From Hymenopus coronatus (Eukaryota; Arthropoda; Insecta; Mantodea; Hymenopodidae): a stretch of 64,000 nt of DNA. Each line of letters opens with the position of its first letter. The stretch's first letter is position 1. The stretch lies in assembly GCA_030762935.1 (NCBI GenBank), contig CM060895.1, positions 77,642,001 to 77,706,000 of the forward strand, given 5' to 3'. A program made the translations under genes and the position numbers. The notes beneath the pieces were generated by a model. It was not told the origin of the DNA. It ran no database searches and saw nothing but the letters and a program-made list of their open reading frames with translations. Positions 9,871-21,352 of this stretch are shown here, piece by piece.

Positions 9871-10204
9871 AGAGAAGATATTGTATTGCACCCAAAAACT
9901 CGATACAAGATTTCATCGGAAATATATGTTTTGAGACCACCGGAATCCAGAAAAAGCGTTTTTGAAAAATGTCCGTGTGTCTGTGGGCAGCAGAGCTTAA
10001 AAACGAAAATTACATTAAATACCAAACTTGGTATTAGTTCAATATCTTTTAAGGATCTTACACAAAGGTTATCAAGAAAATCTTCCGACATACTTTACAT
10101 GGAAAAATGTTCGAAAATGTTTATTGTTTCAAAAACTGCTCTAATGATACTGATTAAAATATCGTATATTAAAGATATTTACATGACAAATAAAAAGTGC
10201 ATTA
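9871..10204 (-). mobile_element. HP element, truncated
   Basis: Starts AGAGAAGATATTGTATTGCA (just inside the palindrome), with CCGGAAATATATG-like and TGTCCGTGTGTCTGTGGGCA blocks. It ends at CATGACAAATAAAAAGTGCA, where a second copy begins in the same orientation. Confidence 0.75.
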
Positions 10205-10755
10205 AACGAAGAGTCCATTTAATATTAAACTTAGTTCTTTAAAGGATGCAACACAAAGGTTTTCGGGAAAATACCCCCACAACTTCTTTACATGGAAAAA
10301 AGTTTCGCAAAATGTTATTGTCTTAAAACTTGAACTAACTTTTTGATTAAAATATCGTGTGTTAAATATATTTACATGACAAATAATAATTTTACCTTGA
10401 ATTTTCTGGGAATACCCGCTGAAGACCTTTTTATGGATGAATTTTGAATAAACCGTAACTGATAGACAAAAACTTACTGCAAAACATGTAGATCTCGTTA
10501 AATACATAATTAATGTAATTTTTTAAGAGCTAAGCGGTATTCCTTTTTATTGATTTCAGCTTTAAAATAGTTATACTTCTCTCATACGTGCATTTATCAA
10601 CTCCTGGCCGTACAAGTACAAGGAAGCAAGTAATAAAACAATTTTTGCTACTTTTATCTCGATTAGTATGAAGTAGATAAAAGGATACGCTTTTTAAAAA
10701 TAATTTGTTATAGAGATGTAGAGAAAGTCATATGAGGGAACACATCAGATTTTTA
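10205..10755 (-). mobile_element. HP element, lacking hairpin end
   Basis: Picks up at the AACTTAGTTCTTTAAAGGAT block, repeats ACATGACAAATAATAATTTT, TGATAGACAAAAACTTACTG and TCATACGTGCATTTATCAAC, and ends GAACACATCAGATTTTTACG. It is joined directly to the preceding copy in the same orientation. Confidence 0.7.
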
Positions 10756-10774
10756 CGTACAATATTGTAGCTAC

Positions 10775-11756
10775 GCGGGAATAAGGGTATACAATAGGCA
10801 GAAACGATAGTCAATACTTCGAAAGCTGGTTGCTATTGGATGTATTGACATTCGTTCTGTTTGCTCACCAGGAGAAAGAAAAATGTATAACGATTTTCCC
10901 TTTGAGAAACATGCAAGTATTTTAAATTTGAAACCAATAATTAGTGATATATTGAAAACGCTTAACTCCACAAAAAGCGTATATGATATAAATTAGGTGT
11001 TTTAATGAAATCTACATTTTTATGTAATAAACTTCTGTCTATATCTTACGGGTTACCTATTGTGCATAAAGAGAATAAAGAGTTCTTCAGAGAATATTAC
11101 CAGATAATTCAAGATATACATTCTATTTGCCATGTAAATATGTTTAATCAAAATAGTTAGTCATTTTTGAAAACAAAAATTTGTGGCATCGTTGAAAGAT
11201 AACTCCATGGCACGACAGCTCACGGGGAACCTTGGCCTACCGCCCGGCCGCTGCGTCCCCCATCTCGGTCCACTACAGACGTCATGGATGGAGTGCAGTA
11301 TTGGAGGGTGAGACGTGGTCAGCGCCTCGAGTCCCCCCCGGCCGGTTAATGCGGTCCTCACGACCTGGAGCCGCTACTTCTCCATCAAGTAGCTCCTCAA
11401 TTGGCCCCCCAGGGACCTTACGAGGCTGAGTGCACCCCGGGCCAGGTCTCCCAGCGGGGGAAAAATCCCCACGCCGGTACTGGGGATCGAACCCAGGTCT
11501 CCCGCTTGGCAAGCAGCAACGCTACCACCGCGCTAAGGTGACGACCATCGTTGAAAGATACTGAACTTAAATATCAAGTTTTAACCGACTTTTTGTTTTT
11601 AAGTTATGCTGTTCACTCATGGTCACACACACGGACTTTTTTCTAAAAGTCAGGAGATATTAAAACATTTCCGGTAAAATTACGACTTCGAATATTTGAG
11701 TGGAATACAATACCTGCCTTCTTGGCTACTATATGAATGTGGTGTGTAAAGAAAGT
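10775..11756 (+). mobile_element. HP element interrupted by SINE E
   Basis: Forward HP copy missing its first ~120 bp: GGGAATAAGGGTATACAATA, TATCTTACGGGTTACCTATT, GAGAATATTACCAGATAATT. The sequence is split at 11201 by a SINE and resumes at 11561 with TGAACTTAAATATCAAGTTT, ending TGTGTAAAGAAAGTAAAA. Confidence 0.75.
11202..11545 (-). mobile_element. SINE family E with 15-bp target-site duplication
   Basis: GC-rich, about 344 bp, in contrast to its AT-rich surroundings. The minus-strand head near 11545 has box A like TTAGCGCGGTGGTAGCGTTG and box B like CTGGGTTCGATCCCCAG. The target duplication CATCGTTGAAAGATA lies at 11187-11201 and 11546-11560, with the interrupted HP continuing on both sides. 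A second copy is at 63610-63815. Confidence 0.85.
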
Positions 11757-11784
11757 AAAATGAATATAAAATTCTGGTTTGAAA

Positions 11785-11891
11785 TATGTTTAATAATTTT
11801 AGGGAGGGATCTCCTCGAAAATCTTCGTGGCGCATCCTTGAAGGTTGCTGAACTTAAAACCCAAGTTTGGTATAACTGACTACTCGTTTTT
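11785..11891 (+). mobile_element. HP fragment
   Basis: Forward fragment with GGAGGGATCTCCTCGAAAAT, CTTCGTGGCGCATCCTTGAA and AACCCAAGTTTGGTATAACT. It abuts a reverse copy at 11892. Confidence 0.6.
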
Positions 11892-12812
11892 ACTTTCTCT
11901 ACGTGTAATATATGAAGTAATATATAAGTAGAAAGGGCATTGTATTCTACCCAAAATTTCGATGCCGAGAATTCACGGGAAATACATGTTTTAGGTTCCC
12001 ATGTATTAAAAAAATTAGAAAAGAGTCCGCGTGTGTGACCGTGTGTCAGGAACCCATCATTCAAAAATGAAAAGCCAGTAAAATACTATACTTGGTATTA
12101 AGTTAAGTATCTTCCAAGGATGCGACACAAAGATATTGCAACAAAAAGAATACACAAATTACCAGTAGAGGAAAATTTTCTAAAATTTTGATTTTCTCAA
12201 AAATTGTTCTAACGATTTGATTAAAATACTAGATTAAATATATTAAACATATGTGTATGACAAATAAAAGGTATCTACATCTTGAATTTTCTGGGAATAG
12301 CCTCTTTATTCTGAATTACTTCTGCATAAGGTTAGCCGTAAGAGTAAGAAAGAATTATTGCATAAAATATGTAGATCTCGTTAAAACCAATGTTTGTGTC
12401 ATATCCATTCTTTTGTGAGGTTGACCATTTCTGATACACTCCTTGTTATTTGTTTCAGTTTTTAAAATACTTAAACTGTACTCATATTAATTTTCTCTCG
12501 AATTTAAAAGATTAAATATTTCAAAAAAATCTTTATTAACTAATAGTCTTCGTCTATCTAAACTCTCATGAATTTTGTCAACTTCTGGCATAAAAATAAA
12601 ACGAATTTCAATCACACAACAACCAGCTTTTAAAAGCTTTTACTATTGCTTGAGCATAGTGTACTCCGTTATCTTCCTTCTACTTACAAGGCTCTAAGTA
12701 ATAAGATCATTTCTCCTAATGTTTATCTCGATTAGCGTGATGTAGTTAGAAAAATAAGATTTTTACAGAAATGTAGAGAAAGTAATGCGAATAGAATACA
12801 TCAGACTTTTTA
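11892..12812 (-). mobile_element. HP element, near full length
   Basis: Starts ACTTTCTCTACGTGTAATAT and ends GAATAGAATACATCAGACTT plus T run. The microsatellite is shrunk to GTGTGTGACCGTGTGT. The copy is strongly diverged but colinear with the family. Confidence 0.75.
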
Positions 12813-12895
12813 AGTTTTTTGTTCTACGACTGCTTTTTTTTTTTTTTTTTTTTTTTAGGAATCTCAAAAAAAATGTATTGCTAGTGGAATGTCTG

Positions 12896-12957
12896 TATGG
12901 AATTTTCGGGTGGAATACAATACCTTATCCATTTATGTTATGTGTGTAGAGAAAGTA
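12896..12957 (+). mobile_element. HP 3'-end stub
   Basis: Only the palindrome end: TTTTCGGGTGGAATACAATA then GTGTGTAGAGAAAGTAAAAA. A T run at 12834-12856 precedes it. Confidence 0.6.
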
Positions 12958-13163
12958 AAAAGTTAGACCATTTCCAATTATGAGACACGTTTAATTGAAT
13001 ACAAATAATTGTTGAGTAATCAATTGTAATAGTAGTCTCTTTCAGCTGGTAATTTGCTGTTGATTTGTGTACAGTGTAAGTACGACAATAAGAACTAAAT
13101 GAAGTAACTATGAAAATAAATTTGAACTATAACGCATTATGTGATCTTTCAATTTGAATTTTC

Positions 13164-13970
13164 ACTTTCTCTTTTACGTATAATTGAGGAAGTACTGTAT
13201 TCCAACCAAAAGGTCGAGATTTCAATGTCATAGAGTTTCCTGAACAATCATATATACATATATATTTAGAAAAATGTCCGCGTGAGTGAGCAGCATAACC
13301 CAAAAATGAAAACTTCGTTAAGTATCAAACTTGACTTTCAATAGTTTCCAAGCATGCGAACCAAGTTTTTAAATAAAATCCCTCCACTACAAGTTACGCT
13401 TTCCATGGAACAATTTTCGAAAATGTTGTTCTTAAAATGGCTGTTGATTTTGATTAAAATGCCAATTTGTTCATGTTACTTTTACTAAAAATGAAACAAT
13501 AACTTCAAGTTTCTGAAAATAGCTTCTGAACTGATATTTATTTTGGAAGACTTGCGAAAATTGGCAAACCGTAAGAAACAGACAAAATCTTATTATCTAC
13601 ATAAAAATGTAGATCTCGTTAAGACAATTTATGTCAGATATATTTTTTGAGGAGTTAATCAATTAATATTCTTTGTTTTGCGTTTAAATTTTCCAACAAT
13701 TTTTTTTAAATGGGAAGTCGTTATTTACATTTTTCATCCTGTGTATTCAAGGATAATGGAAATTCAATTTTGTCTCATTCAACTGGGCTATAGAATGTGA
13801 CTGTTGGTTTAGCCTAGTGTATTTTCTTATTTTTATTTTTATTAATAAAACAATTTCCGATACTATTTATCTCAATAAGTATGAAGTACATAGAAGATTA
13901 AACTTTTGCGTGAATAAATAGTTTGTTGCAGAATAGATAGAGAAATTCATGTGAATGTAATACACCATAT
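13164..13970 (-). mobile_element. HP element, diverged, near full length
   Basis: Begins ACTTTCTCTTTTACGTATAA and ends AGAGAAATTCATGTGAATGT. Interior blocks such as AAACCGTAAGAAACAGACAA at 13566 and TTTAGCCTAGTGTATTTTCT at 13810 are preserved. Confidence 0.7.
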
Positions 13971-13989
13971 TTATATAAAAATGTGCTAA

Positions 13990-14085
13990 TGTGTGTGATG
14001 TGTGCATATGTGTGTGTGTGTGTGTGAACAGCATAACTCTAAAACGAAAAGGAGGTTAAATAACAAACTTAATAATCCACTGACG
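13990..14085 (-). mobile_element. HP microsatellite-block fragment
   Basis: TG microsatellite at 14007-14025 followed by GAACAGCATAACTCTAAAAC and GAAAAGGAGGTTAAATAACA, which match the HP block after the microsatellite. Confidence 0.55.
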
Positions 14086-14239
14086 AAAGAAATTCAATAT
14101 TTACACAACTAAATTTTGCTTGGAAATAAATAAGTAACTTTAATGCGAATACTTTCTCACCAGGGGCTAGAGAAGAAGGAAAAGAGAAGGAAAGGAGGAA
14201 CGAAAGAGCAAATGAAGCAGAAAGAGAAGCAACAATACA

Positions 14240-14600
14240 ACCACAATATATCTACTTATCCCTATTCCACATAAAGATGCTATACAGAATATTAAGAAGA
14301 AGCTGAAAAAATGGAAGAACAACTAGTTGAAGGAAACCACAACAGTAAACTGCTTGAAGTAAAACAACACGTCATTTATTAATATATACAAAATTCTCAG
14401 CCGGCCTCCACAGCTGTTACTCACTAATTAAGAATTAACCATAGAAAATTAACACATAATAAATGATTACCAAAATGCAACCTCCATTCTGTGAACATTG
14501 CAGCCATCGACTATCAGTCAAACGTATCATAACGGAATATGTCCATTACTCAAAGTGCAGAATTAACTACCAAATTCATCCAGATCTTTAGGCTGCAATC
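14240..14600 (+). mobile_element. LINE fragment, C-terminal region
   Basis: Decayed C-terminus of a non-LTR retrotransposon. Readable pieces on the plus strand, in shifting frames, are NHNSKLLEVKQHV (about 14335-14373), RINHRKLTHNK (about 14427-14459) and PPFCEHCSHRLSVKRIITEY (14482-14541), followed by HYSKCR. The order matches the RNase H-to-zinc-knuckle tail of I/Jockey-like elements (LRIGHTRLTH, CxxC then HILxEC). In this copy the knuckle histidine and last cysteine are changed, so it is inactive. Confidence 0.6.
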
Positions 14601-15645
14601 GATGAATGAACCAATATATCACCATTTTTAAATTCATAAAAGAATGTAACCTTGCATGTGTACTGTAAACATGTTGTAATTTCTTAAGACGATGTTGCAT
14701 GAATCACTACTTAATATATGCATTTTTTTTTCTAGCTTAAGGTAAGCCATCTGTGAAATTTCTAAATCCTATAACTTTCAAGTAGTCAGCCTGAAATGTT
14801 GAACATACATTCATGTTGTACAGTAGTTACATGCGTTAAAATTAGCTTTATGTTTAATAGGTAGTTTTTGAGTTATTGATTTTTAAATTAAAAATCTGGC
14901 GCCAAATTCAAATTACTCCACACGATGAAAATTATGAAAAATGTATTTTTTTATTTGTCAAAATATGCACTTAAGTATCAGGAACAGAACTATTATATGA
15001 ATTTATTGTTCAATAGGTAAAAATATTAAAGCAAGAACCAGACAAAAATTCAAGAAATTTTATAATACAATGGACTTTAAAAATCAATATCTATAACAAT
15101 ATAAGGACTTTTAAAAAATCCTTTTCTGCTTGTTAAAAAAATATCCTAAAAATTTAAGAGAGCTTGAATAAAACCTGCATCGCGTGGAACATTTTGAATG
15201 GCAAAAAATGTTGAAAAAACTGTAAACGAGTAAATCAAGTTTTAAAGTTAAAAACATTTTCCGTCTAAATTGCGTACTTTCAAACAGTTTTAAAGCTTTT
15301 AGACACATAAGTTGGACCCTCCTTCTTATTCCTTCTCTCCTTTGCAACAGTTTTCTTAAATTTTAGTTTAGGAGAAACAAATTATTTAATTGCATTTTAT
15401 TACTTTTTTATTAATGTCAAATATTATTGCAAAACCAAATTTCGGATTTTTACCAATTTTTCACCATAGTGAAAAGGTTAAAGTTCCACACCCACTTACA
15501 GTCATCCATTTAAATCGTCACGTGATATGATTTAAAGTACCATGGTAATAAAAATAACAGGAAATTGATCTACAGGTATCATATTCTTTATTTCGGCAAA
15601 AAAAAATTATTTTTCATTTTTTGCACTTTTTGATCAAATTTCACA
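14601..15645. other. unassigned AT-rich sequence
   Basis: No gene or known repeat seen. A minus-strand open frame at 15111-15347 is compositionally typical of AT-rich noncoding DNA and has no motif I recognise. Confidence 0.4.
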
Positions 15646-15885
15646 TCCTTTAACCTGGTTGGTCATATCGGACGATGAATGGAATTGGTGAATGGTGCTT
15701 AAATAATCTAGTGGGTCTATGGAGCTTAAAGTTACTCGACATTCGCGTTCTTAGAATAAGGAGAAACTCCGAAGAAAATCTTATCCGTGTAGCTCACCCT
15801 AAGCGAGATCCGAACTCGAGACCTGTTGAATGTAGGGCAGACACACCACCCTCACATTATTTAGGCCGACTTTGTAAATATTGTA
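15646..15885 (-). mobile_element. SINE family B
   Basis: Reverse-oriented. The left tail reads CATCCTTTAACCTGGTTGGT, the body TTACTCGACATTCGCGTTCT, and the right end GAGATCCGAACTCGAGACC (box B on the minus strand). A tRNA-like head is at the right. Confidence 0.75.
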
Positions 15886-15889
15886 TTTA

Positions 15890-16045
15890 GAATTTAATAG
15901 CAATTGTTACAAGTTAAGTATAATTATAATTTCATGTATAAATATGTATTCAAATGTTTATAACACTTCATGTCGTTATAACGTTGTCGCTATAAGACCT
16001 GTATAGTTAGGTGACATTAAATAAAGCAATAAATAAAAAAAAATA
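15890..16045 (+). mobile_element. possible LINE 3' tail
   Basis: AT-rich run ending GACATTAAATAAAGCAATAA and then an A tract, with duplicated AATAAA signals, as in the 3' ends of many insect non-LTR elements. No coding part is attached, so the assignment is tentative; an old processed transcript end would look the same. Confidence 0.35.
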
Positions 16046-16352
16046 AGATTTAAGTTAAATATCTTTCAAGAAGGTATTTCAACAAAATCCTCACACCTCA
16101 AACTACTCTTTATATAGAAGATTGTTCATGTTTATAATTTGAAAAAGACCACATTAAGCGAAATATATTTTTGCTATGGGTATATATGTAATACGCAGCA
16201 TTTTTTGGCAAGATATTTATCATACATATTTGGTATAAAACAGTTTCATTGGTATCACTGTGAAATATGTAATATTTATTTTACTACAGCAGAGTTTGGA
16301 ATATCACAGCTAATCACCATCTCATATCTCTGGGAAGTATAACAAATAAATG

Positions 16353-16707
16353 TTTTCGTAGTCGTCTTCTGTTTCTCATAACGGACCGACACCCCTAGGA
16401 CGGATGCTTAGAGAACATAAGTCTATCGGGGAGTCAATGGCACGAAACCACAGAATGGAGAACCTAGAAAGAGTGGTCGGCCCGTAGCTAGGCATGAGCG
16501 TGAGGAAGTGAATGAAATGAAAAACAAGCAAAATGGATGATAGAAAATGTGATGATGAAGCAATTAATGGAATCAGTGGCGGCTGAAACCGGAGGACGCT
16601 GGGAAAACTCACACCAGACCCGCACACCACATGCGGGCGCTTGGGAATGAACCCGGGCCGCCTAGGTGAGAGGCGAACGCTCTAACTACTCAGCTATGGC
16701 GCAGCCT
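16353..16707 (-). mobile_element. SINE family A, longer variant
   Basis: The right end reads AACCCGGGCCGCCTAGGTGA and CTAACTACTCAGCTATGGCG, the reverse complement of a Leu/Ser-like tRNA head. The body is AG-rich. Both ends lie in AATAAAT-type strings, a possible short target duplication. Confidence 0.7.
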
Positions 16708-17487
16708 TAATAAATAAATTAATAACAAATCCAGAAATTGTTTTGCTTTAGCACGAATGATGCTGAGCAATAAACTATTGAATTTTGTTGAATTTATTAT
16801 ATCGAAAGGTTTTCTTTCCTATTTAAAAATAGTTGGAAACAATTAGAGAAGAGAGTAGGCAAATTTATTGTACACCAAGTATTTTTCGAATACGTAAATA
16901 TAGCGTCCCCGAGAGGCACAATCATACAGATAAATATGGAGATTAAAATTCTACGTTCGCTTAAAATGCCTGTAAGCGTTGCATACCTGTAAATTTGTTT
17001 TAAACACTTAATGGATAATTTTAGCTGGCAAATTAAGCAAAAACAAGGTGTATATTTTAAATTAGAGCTTGCAGTTTTATGAGAGGCAATAGCTGGCATA
17101 GCGAAGAAGCCACTTGACCCCTGCACTAACAGGTCGATAACGGGAGGGTGCACGCAAAACTCTCCAGCTCACAAGTATCTAACAACAAACTCTGTAGAGA
17201 GGGCGAGAGAAGCATGTCTGCTTTCAACAAACCTGTATTTATTGGATAGCCTCGAGCTTTCGGTTTCAAACCTCCTTTTCGCAGCACATGTGTTTTAAAG
17301 CATCAAACACATAATGTGGTTTTGAACCCTGACTGCGGTTGGGACAGCAAATTTTATACGTACTAATTTTGATGAGGAGTATTATACTTTTAAAGCATTT
17401 GATGTGTTACGCTCAAATGACTTTATATGTTGTGACAACGCCGTCTAGACTTTAAAGACTTTGGAGAGCGTGTTGCTGTAGTAAGCA
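16708..17487. other. unassigned; possible internal region of a decayed LTR element
   Basis: No readable domain. On the minus strand it lies immediately downstream of a tRNA-Leu-type primer-binding site (17488-17505), so part of it may be the eroded leader/gag of that LTR element. The open frame at 16797-17153 (-) has no Cys knuckle or other gag feature that I can see. Confidence 0.3.
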
Positions 17488-17757
17488 AATCCCACTCCTG
17501 ACACCAAAGTAATAAATGTATTTAAGTCACTGCTGTAAAAATTTCACTCGACGTTAGATATTGACAGTTTATGGCTGTACGCCATCCATGGCACGCGCCC
17601 CACTGCGCGCTAACACTCCAGTCGCTCATGACTCAGTGTAATTCACAACACAACTCACTGCAATTCTTCCTCCTTTTTATAGCGAGAGAATGACGTCACA
17701 AACTTTATGGAAATTAGTCGAAGGTAGTAGAAATCGAAGTTTAGAGAAACATCTCAC
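17488..17757 (-). mobile_element. LTR and primer-binding site of a Gypsy-like element
   Basis: On the minus strand TGGTGTCAGGAGTGGGATTT (ending near 17486) is the complement of a tRNA-Leu 3' end and sits where a retroelement primer site would. Upstream of it, up to about 17757, lies a TATA-like TATAAAAAGGAGG (17669-17681) and a start-like TGTGAGATGTTTCTC. This resembles a 250-bp LTR with promoter. The expected CA terminus is not clean and no partner LTR was found. Confidence 0.4.
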
Positions 17758-17793
17758 ATATCAGAAGACTGTGATGTCGCGAGTAGTCTTACG

Positions 17794-17906
17794 TTTCGAA
17801 GGATCCTGTTTGTCACCTACCACATCCAGAGGCTACACCGAGGGAAGAAACTGGTAGTACATTTGGATCGTCTAGCCTGCTACGATGGTGTTGGTTCGGG
17901 ACCATA
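17794..17906 (+). pseudogene. Gypsy-type Pol C-terminal fragment
   Basis: The plus-strand frame reads VTYHIQRLHRGKKLVVHLDR followed by LACYDG and a stop at 17904-17906. This matches the post-integrase tail of Ty3/Gypsy Pol (VTYRIQ..., VVHLDRLAPY). Only about 35 codons survive; upstream reading is lost. It points away from the neighbouring LTR, which is on the other strand, so they are not obviously one element. Confidence 0.65.
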
Positions 17907-18059
17907 AGCTCTGAGGAAGGAGCAGTTTGACAACGCCATCCGACATGTGACCGCTCTCATGTTCGATCTGGTATGCGGCAGTGAAGCTGGAACGCGAGCT
18001 GACCGATATTAGTCTTCAATGGATAAGCAAAAGCCCTTATCTAGAGAATTGTGTTGGTT

Positions 18060-18102
18060 GGTGAGGGATGAATTGAGTAAAATGAAACAAAGGTCCTTCC
18101 TC

Positions 18103-18148
<46 letters not shown>

Positions 18149-18178
18149 GCCCAAAATTCAAACTTTTAAGAACAAAAC
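18060..18178 (+). repeat. short dispersed repeat with 43-bp A tract
   Basis: The segment GGTCCTTCCTCCT, an A tract at 18104-18146 and CCCAAAATTCAAACTTTTAA recurs at 34797-34882 with only seven A's. The A tract is therefore an expansion inside a repeat rather than a terminal poly(A) tail. Confidence 0.6.
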
Positions 18179-18715
18179 ATAACCCTTATTAAGAGCCCTT
18201 AACCGAGCTTCGAACTCAGGACTGGAAATATATTTAAACGAAGACATTTAAAGTGCGGCATTCGCAATTGATCATTTATAGATGAATTTGGTTCGAAGCT
18301 CACCAGCACTTTCAAACTGATTGTAATGGGAAGATAAGTTGTGTCAATGTAGTATAAATACTGCTTAGCAAAATATTGTAGAATCTTCACATCAAAATTC
18401 CTCAAAAGGTATACTTTTGTCCATTCTATTAAATGAGAGAGACAAGTGGTACAATATTAATTACTAGGTTTCGGACGACTTTAGCTTAAGTTGATTTCTA
18501 TACTGATACGTCGTTTACAAACAAGTGGAGAAGGGAAAGGCAGAAGTCCCATGCGCTACTGAGTTTGTGCTATAAGTATAGATTTCTATAGTAAAAATAA
18601 GTTTTTATTACAGAATATAAATAACATGAACACAATTAATCTGTATTTTTGCAGGAGAAACAATCAGTTTCATGTGTGATTTACATGCATGGATAGCTAT
18701 TGCAATGGATTACAA

Positions 18716-20318
18716 CACAGAGTGATTCATAACTTCTTTTACAAACTTCTGAGGGTTGTAGAGGGGATTAAGAAGATAAAGTTTTGATTAGGAACCCGTG
18801 TCCGGAAATTTATTGTTTTGATACAAAATCAGTTTGAAGGTAAATTTGATTTTAAATCTCCCACTTCACGGAACGCAAATAAAATTTCCTGAGGGAATTC
18901 TCTGCAGTCCTTGATGTCGTACAGTATGTATTCTGTTTTACAAACAGTAGTGACATTGAGTCCGCTTTTACATTGTTGTGATTCAGTCATTGCACAATAT
19001 AGGACAACACAGCAGTCCAGTGATATGGTACTTACTTTCCACGTCAAGTTTTTTTCACCAATGAAGCTCACTTCAACAGGGAGGCTGCTTTTAACTGTCA
19101 AAACAGTCACATTTGGGTTGAAGAAAATCCGCAAGCCACACAGTCACGTGGATTTCAACAATGGTTTGGCATTAATGTAAAAGCTGGCATCTTTGATGAT
19201 CATTTTATTGGGCCTTACCTTTTCTCGTACCGCCTAAAGGGTCATAGGTACTGACTACTGATCACCCAACACAAGAAGACAAGGTAGAGGAATGCGTAAC
19301 GTAAGCACTTAAGTAAACACTTTTGCTGTCCCCATGATGTTTATGCTCGACATCTGGATATGACAAAGACGTTAGGTTCATCTAAAATACACAGTGTTGT
19401 CACATAACTCACACTTATCTAGAAGTCCAGTTGTGCAAGATCCGATTCGGAGAAGTCCTCATCTTCGCTGCTGTCGCTGCCGCTCTCTGCATTTAAATAT
19501 TTAAATATTAAACCAAGAATAAAAGTAACAAAATATCCTATAACTGTAGTACTATATGCCGTAGCACGTGTTAGGAGCGATAGCCAAATAATGCATAATA
19601 CATCACTGCAGTTACTGAAACAAGCATTAGATCTGGCAGCAGTTGGTTGGTTCTTCATATACATACGTAGTAAACGTAAACAGATCCACTAGTACGTGAC
19701 CAGATAACAGTTCAAGCCCCCCCTCGCTCACTCACCCCTCAGGCCCCGCTTGCCTTCTTGTGCTGAGTCGACAGCACTTGATCTTCCTGCAAGAGGTACT
19801 GGTAGAGTTCTGTGAAGATGTGCCATTGGCACTACGTCAGCAAATATGGTACCAACATGATCCGCGAACATCTCCACAAAACATTCGGGGAAAGATGGAT
19901 AGGTCGAATTGGTTCAATTTCTTGGCAGCACGGTCGCCAGGTTTAAGTCCTCTCGACTTTTTCCTTTGGGGCCATATGGAGAGCCTTATTTATGAGACTT
20001 CTATAGAGTTGGAAGAAGTTCTTGTTGCACGACTTCTGGTGGCAGCTTACATTATTGAACACACACCAGATCTCATGGGACGTGTGTACAACATGCTTCG
20101 CAGGTACACTTTTGTGTAACGAACATCAGGGTCACCACGTGGAACCACTCTTGTAGTGCATACTTGGGTGTAGTGAAGTGGGAAATGTGAAATCGATTCA
20201 AACTGATTTTGCATAGAAATGATACATTTCCAGACAAGGGTTCCTAACCAAAACGTTATCTACTTAGCTTCTCTACAACTCCCAGATGTTTGTAATAGGA
20301 ATTATGGATCACCCTGTA
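18716..20318 (+). mobile_element. Tc1/mariner-superfamily transposon, inactive, with long TIRs
   Basis: Ends are CACAGAGTGATTCATAACTT at 18716 and, in reverse complement from 20318, TACAGGGTGATCCATAATTC. The inverted similarity continues for about 125 bp (shared GAACCC(T/G)TGTC and AAAATCAGTTTGAA blocks). Inside, a transposase remnant reads TNEAHFNREAAFNCQNSHIW (about 19060-19115), GINVKAGIFDDHFIGPYLF (about 19165-19225), then after a foreign insert QHLIFLQEVLVEFCEDVPLA (from 19775) and ARSPGLSPLDFFLWGH (to 19975), ending about 20117. The N-terminal DNA-binding part is deleted, and the catalytic D of the QHDGAPAH block is followed by mutated residues (QHDPRTSP), so it is dead. Confidence 0.85.
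19243..19772 (-). other. foreign insert within the mariner transposase, with an 80-codon frame
   Basis: The transposase frame breaks after SYRLKG (about 19240) and resumes at about 19775; the 530 bp between are unrelated. On the minus strand an open frame (19421-19664) has a hydrophobic stretch STTVIGYFVTFILGLIF followed by an acidic serine-rich tail ESGSDSSEDEDFSESD and a stop. This looks like the last membrane helix and cytoplasmic tail of a multi-pass membrane protein. A CTTGTTTCAG acceptor-like site lies on the minus strand near 19615. I do not recognise the gene. Chance is possible, but the composition of the tail is unlike the surrounding DNA. Confidence 0.35.
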
Positions 20319-21314
20319 TATTTTCTAAACATCTTTTATTGGACTTCGTATCTTCAGAACAGGCTGTACATGTACTAATCACTTGCATAGAGTGCAGGAC
20401 CACAGTACTTTGGGTGGGGAGTGCCCAGTGAAACCCTGTGTGCACGTAACTTTTTTCCAGTTAGAGTGCAACCAAATATCAACCGTGTCTGAAGTCTACC
20501 AATTAATATATCTACAAATCAGAAGCTTGCGTAAAAATATTATAAATATCATATTCATTAGTTTAAACTTTACATTGTACTGGTGTAATATATGTTACAT
20601 TAAATTATTGTAAATAAGCATATAAATAACATTTTAGTTTATTTGTAAATATTTAGTATAATATGAAATACAACCGTAAAACACTTTTTGCAAAATCTGT
20701 TCTGCTGCCGCTTGCTTTAGTTTTATCTTTGCTGCTCAAGAGCAGTTCTTGGAACACATATTTCTTTCGTCTACAGGTTTCTATGCAGTGAACTTCAGTC
20801 TTTTATACACCCCAACTGCGTTCTCTAGCAGTCACAGTTACTGACCTGGAAAAGGGACATAATGGAGCAGTGATTACCGCACACACTACCACCGATAGGC
20901 CGCGCTTTCATGTTTTTCCTGTTAGGCTAACTCAAAATGTTTTGAAAGCGTGCTTTTTCATTGGCGGTCGGCGCAAACCGATACCCCATATCGCAGCTTG
21001 TGTCATGCTGAAATATCCGTAACATCACCTGCAGGCTATGTTCCTCAAATATCAGTGCGAACATTTGTAATGGTAATCTCTTTATAAATATCGCTGTTTC
21101 GCTAATGATGAAATAAAGTGCTGCCTAAGGAGCCTCATTTCCATTGTTTCCAGTGTTTTATTGGCTCATTGGTCCTCCGGCTCGCTTCGCTCATATATTA
21201 ATTTGTCATATTTTGCTCATCGCCCCTGAAACTTCATTGTGCACAAAAAGGATTAAAATTTCAAATTAAAAATGCTGCTAAATACAGTGCGTCTAAATGA
21301 TCTATGCACACAGA

Positions 21315-21315
<1 letters not shown>
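20319..21315. other. unassigned sequence, partly GC-normal
   Basis: No repeat of the window and no domain seen. The part from 20830 to 21240 is less AT-rich than its surroundings (GATAGGCCGCGCTTTCATGT, GGTCGGCGCAAACCGATACC) and could be an old exon or unlisted repeat. Confidence 0.3.

Positions 21316-21350
<35 letters not shown>
21316..21350 (+). repeat. (ATT)n microsatellite
   Basis: About twelve ATT units directly abutting an HP palindrome end. Confidence 0.95.
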
Positions 21351-21352
<2 letters not shown>

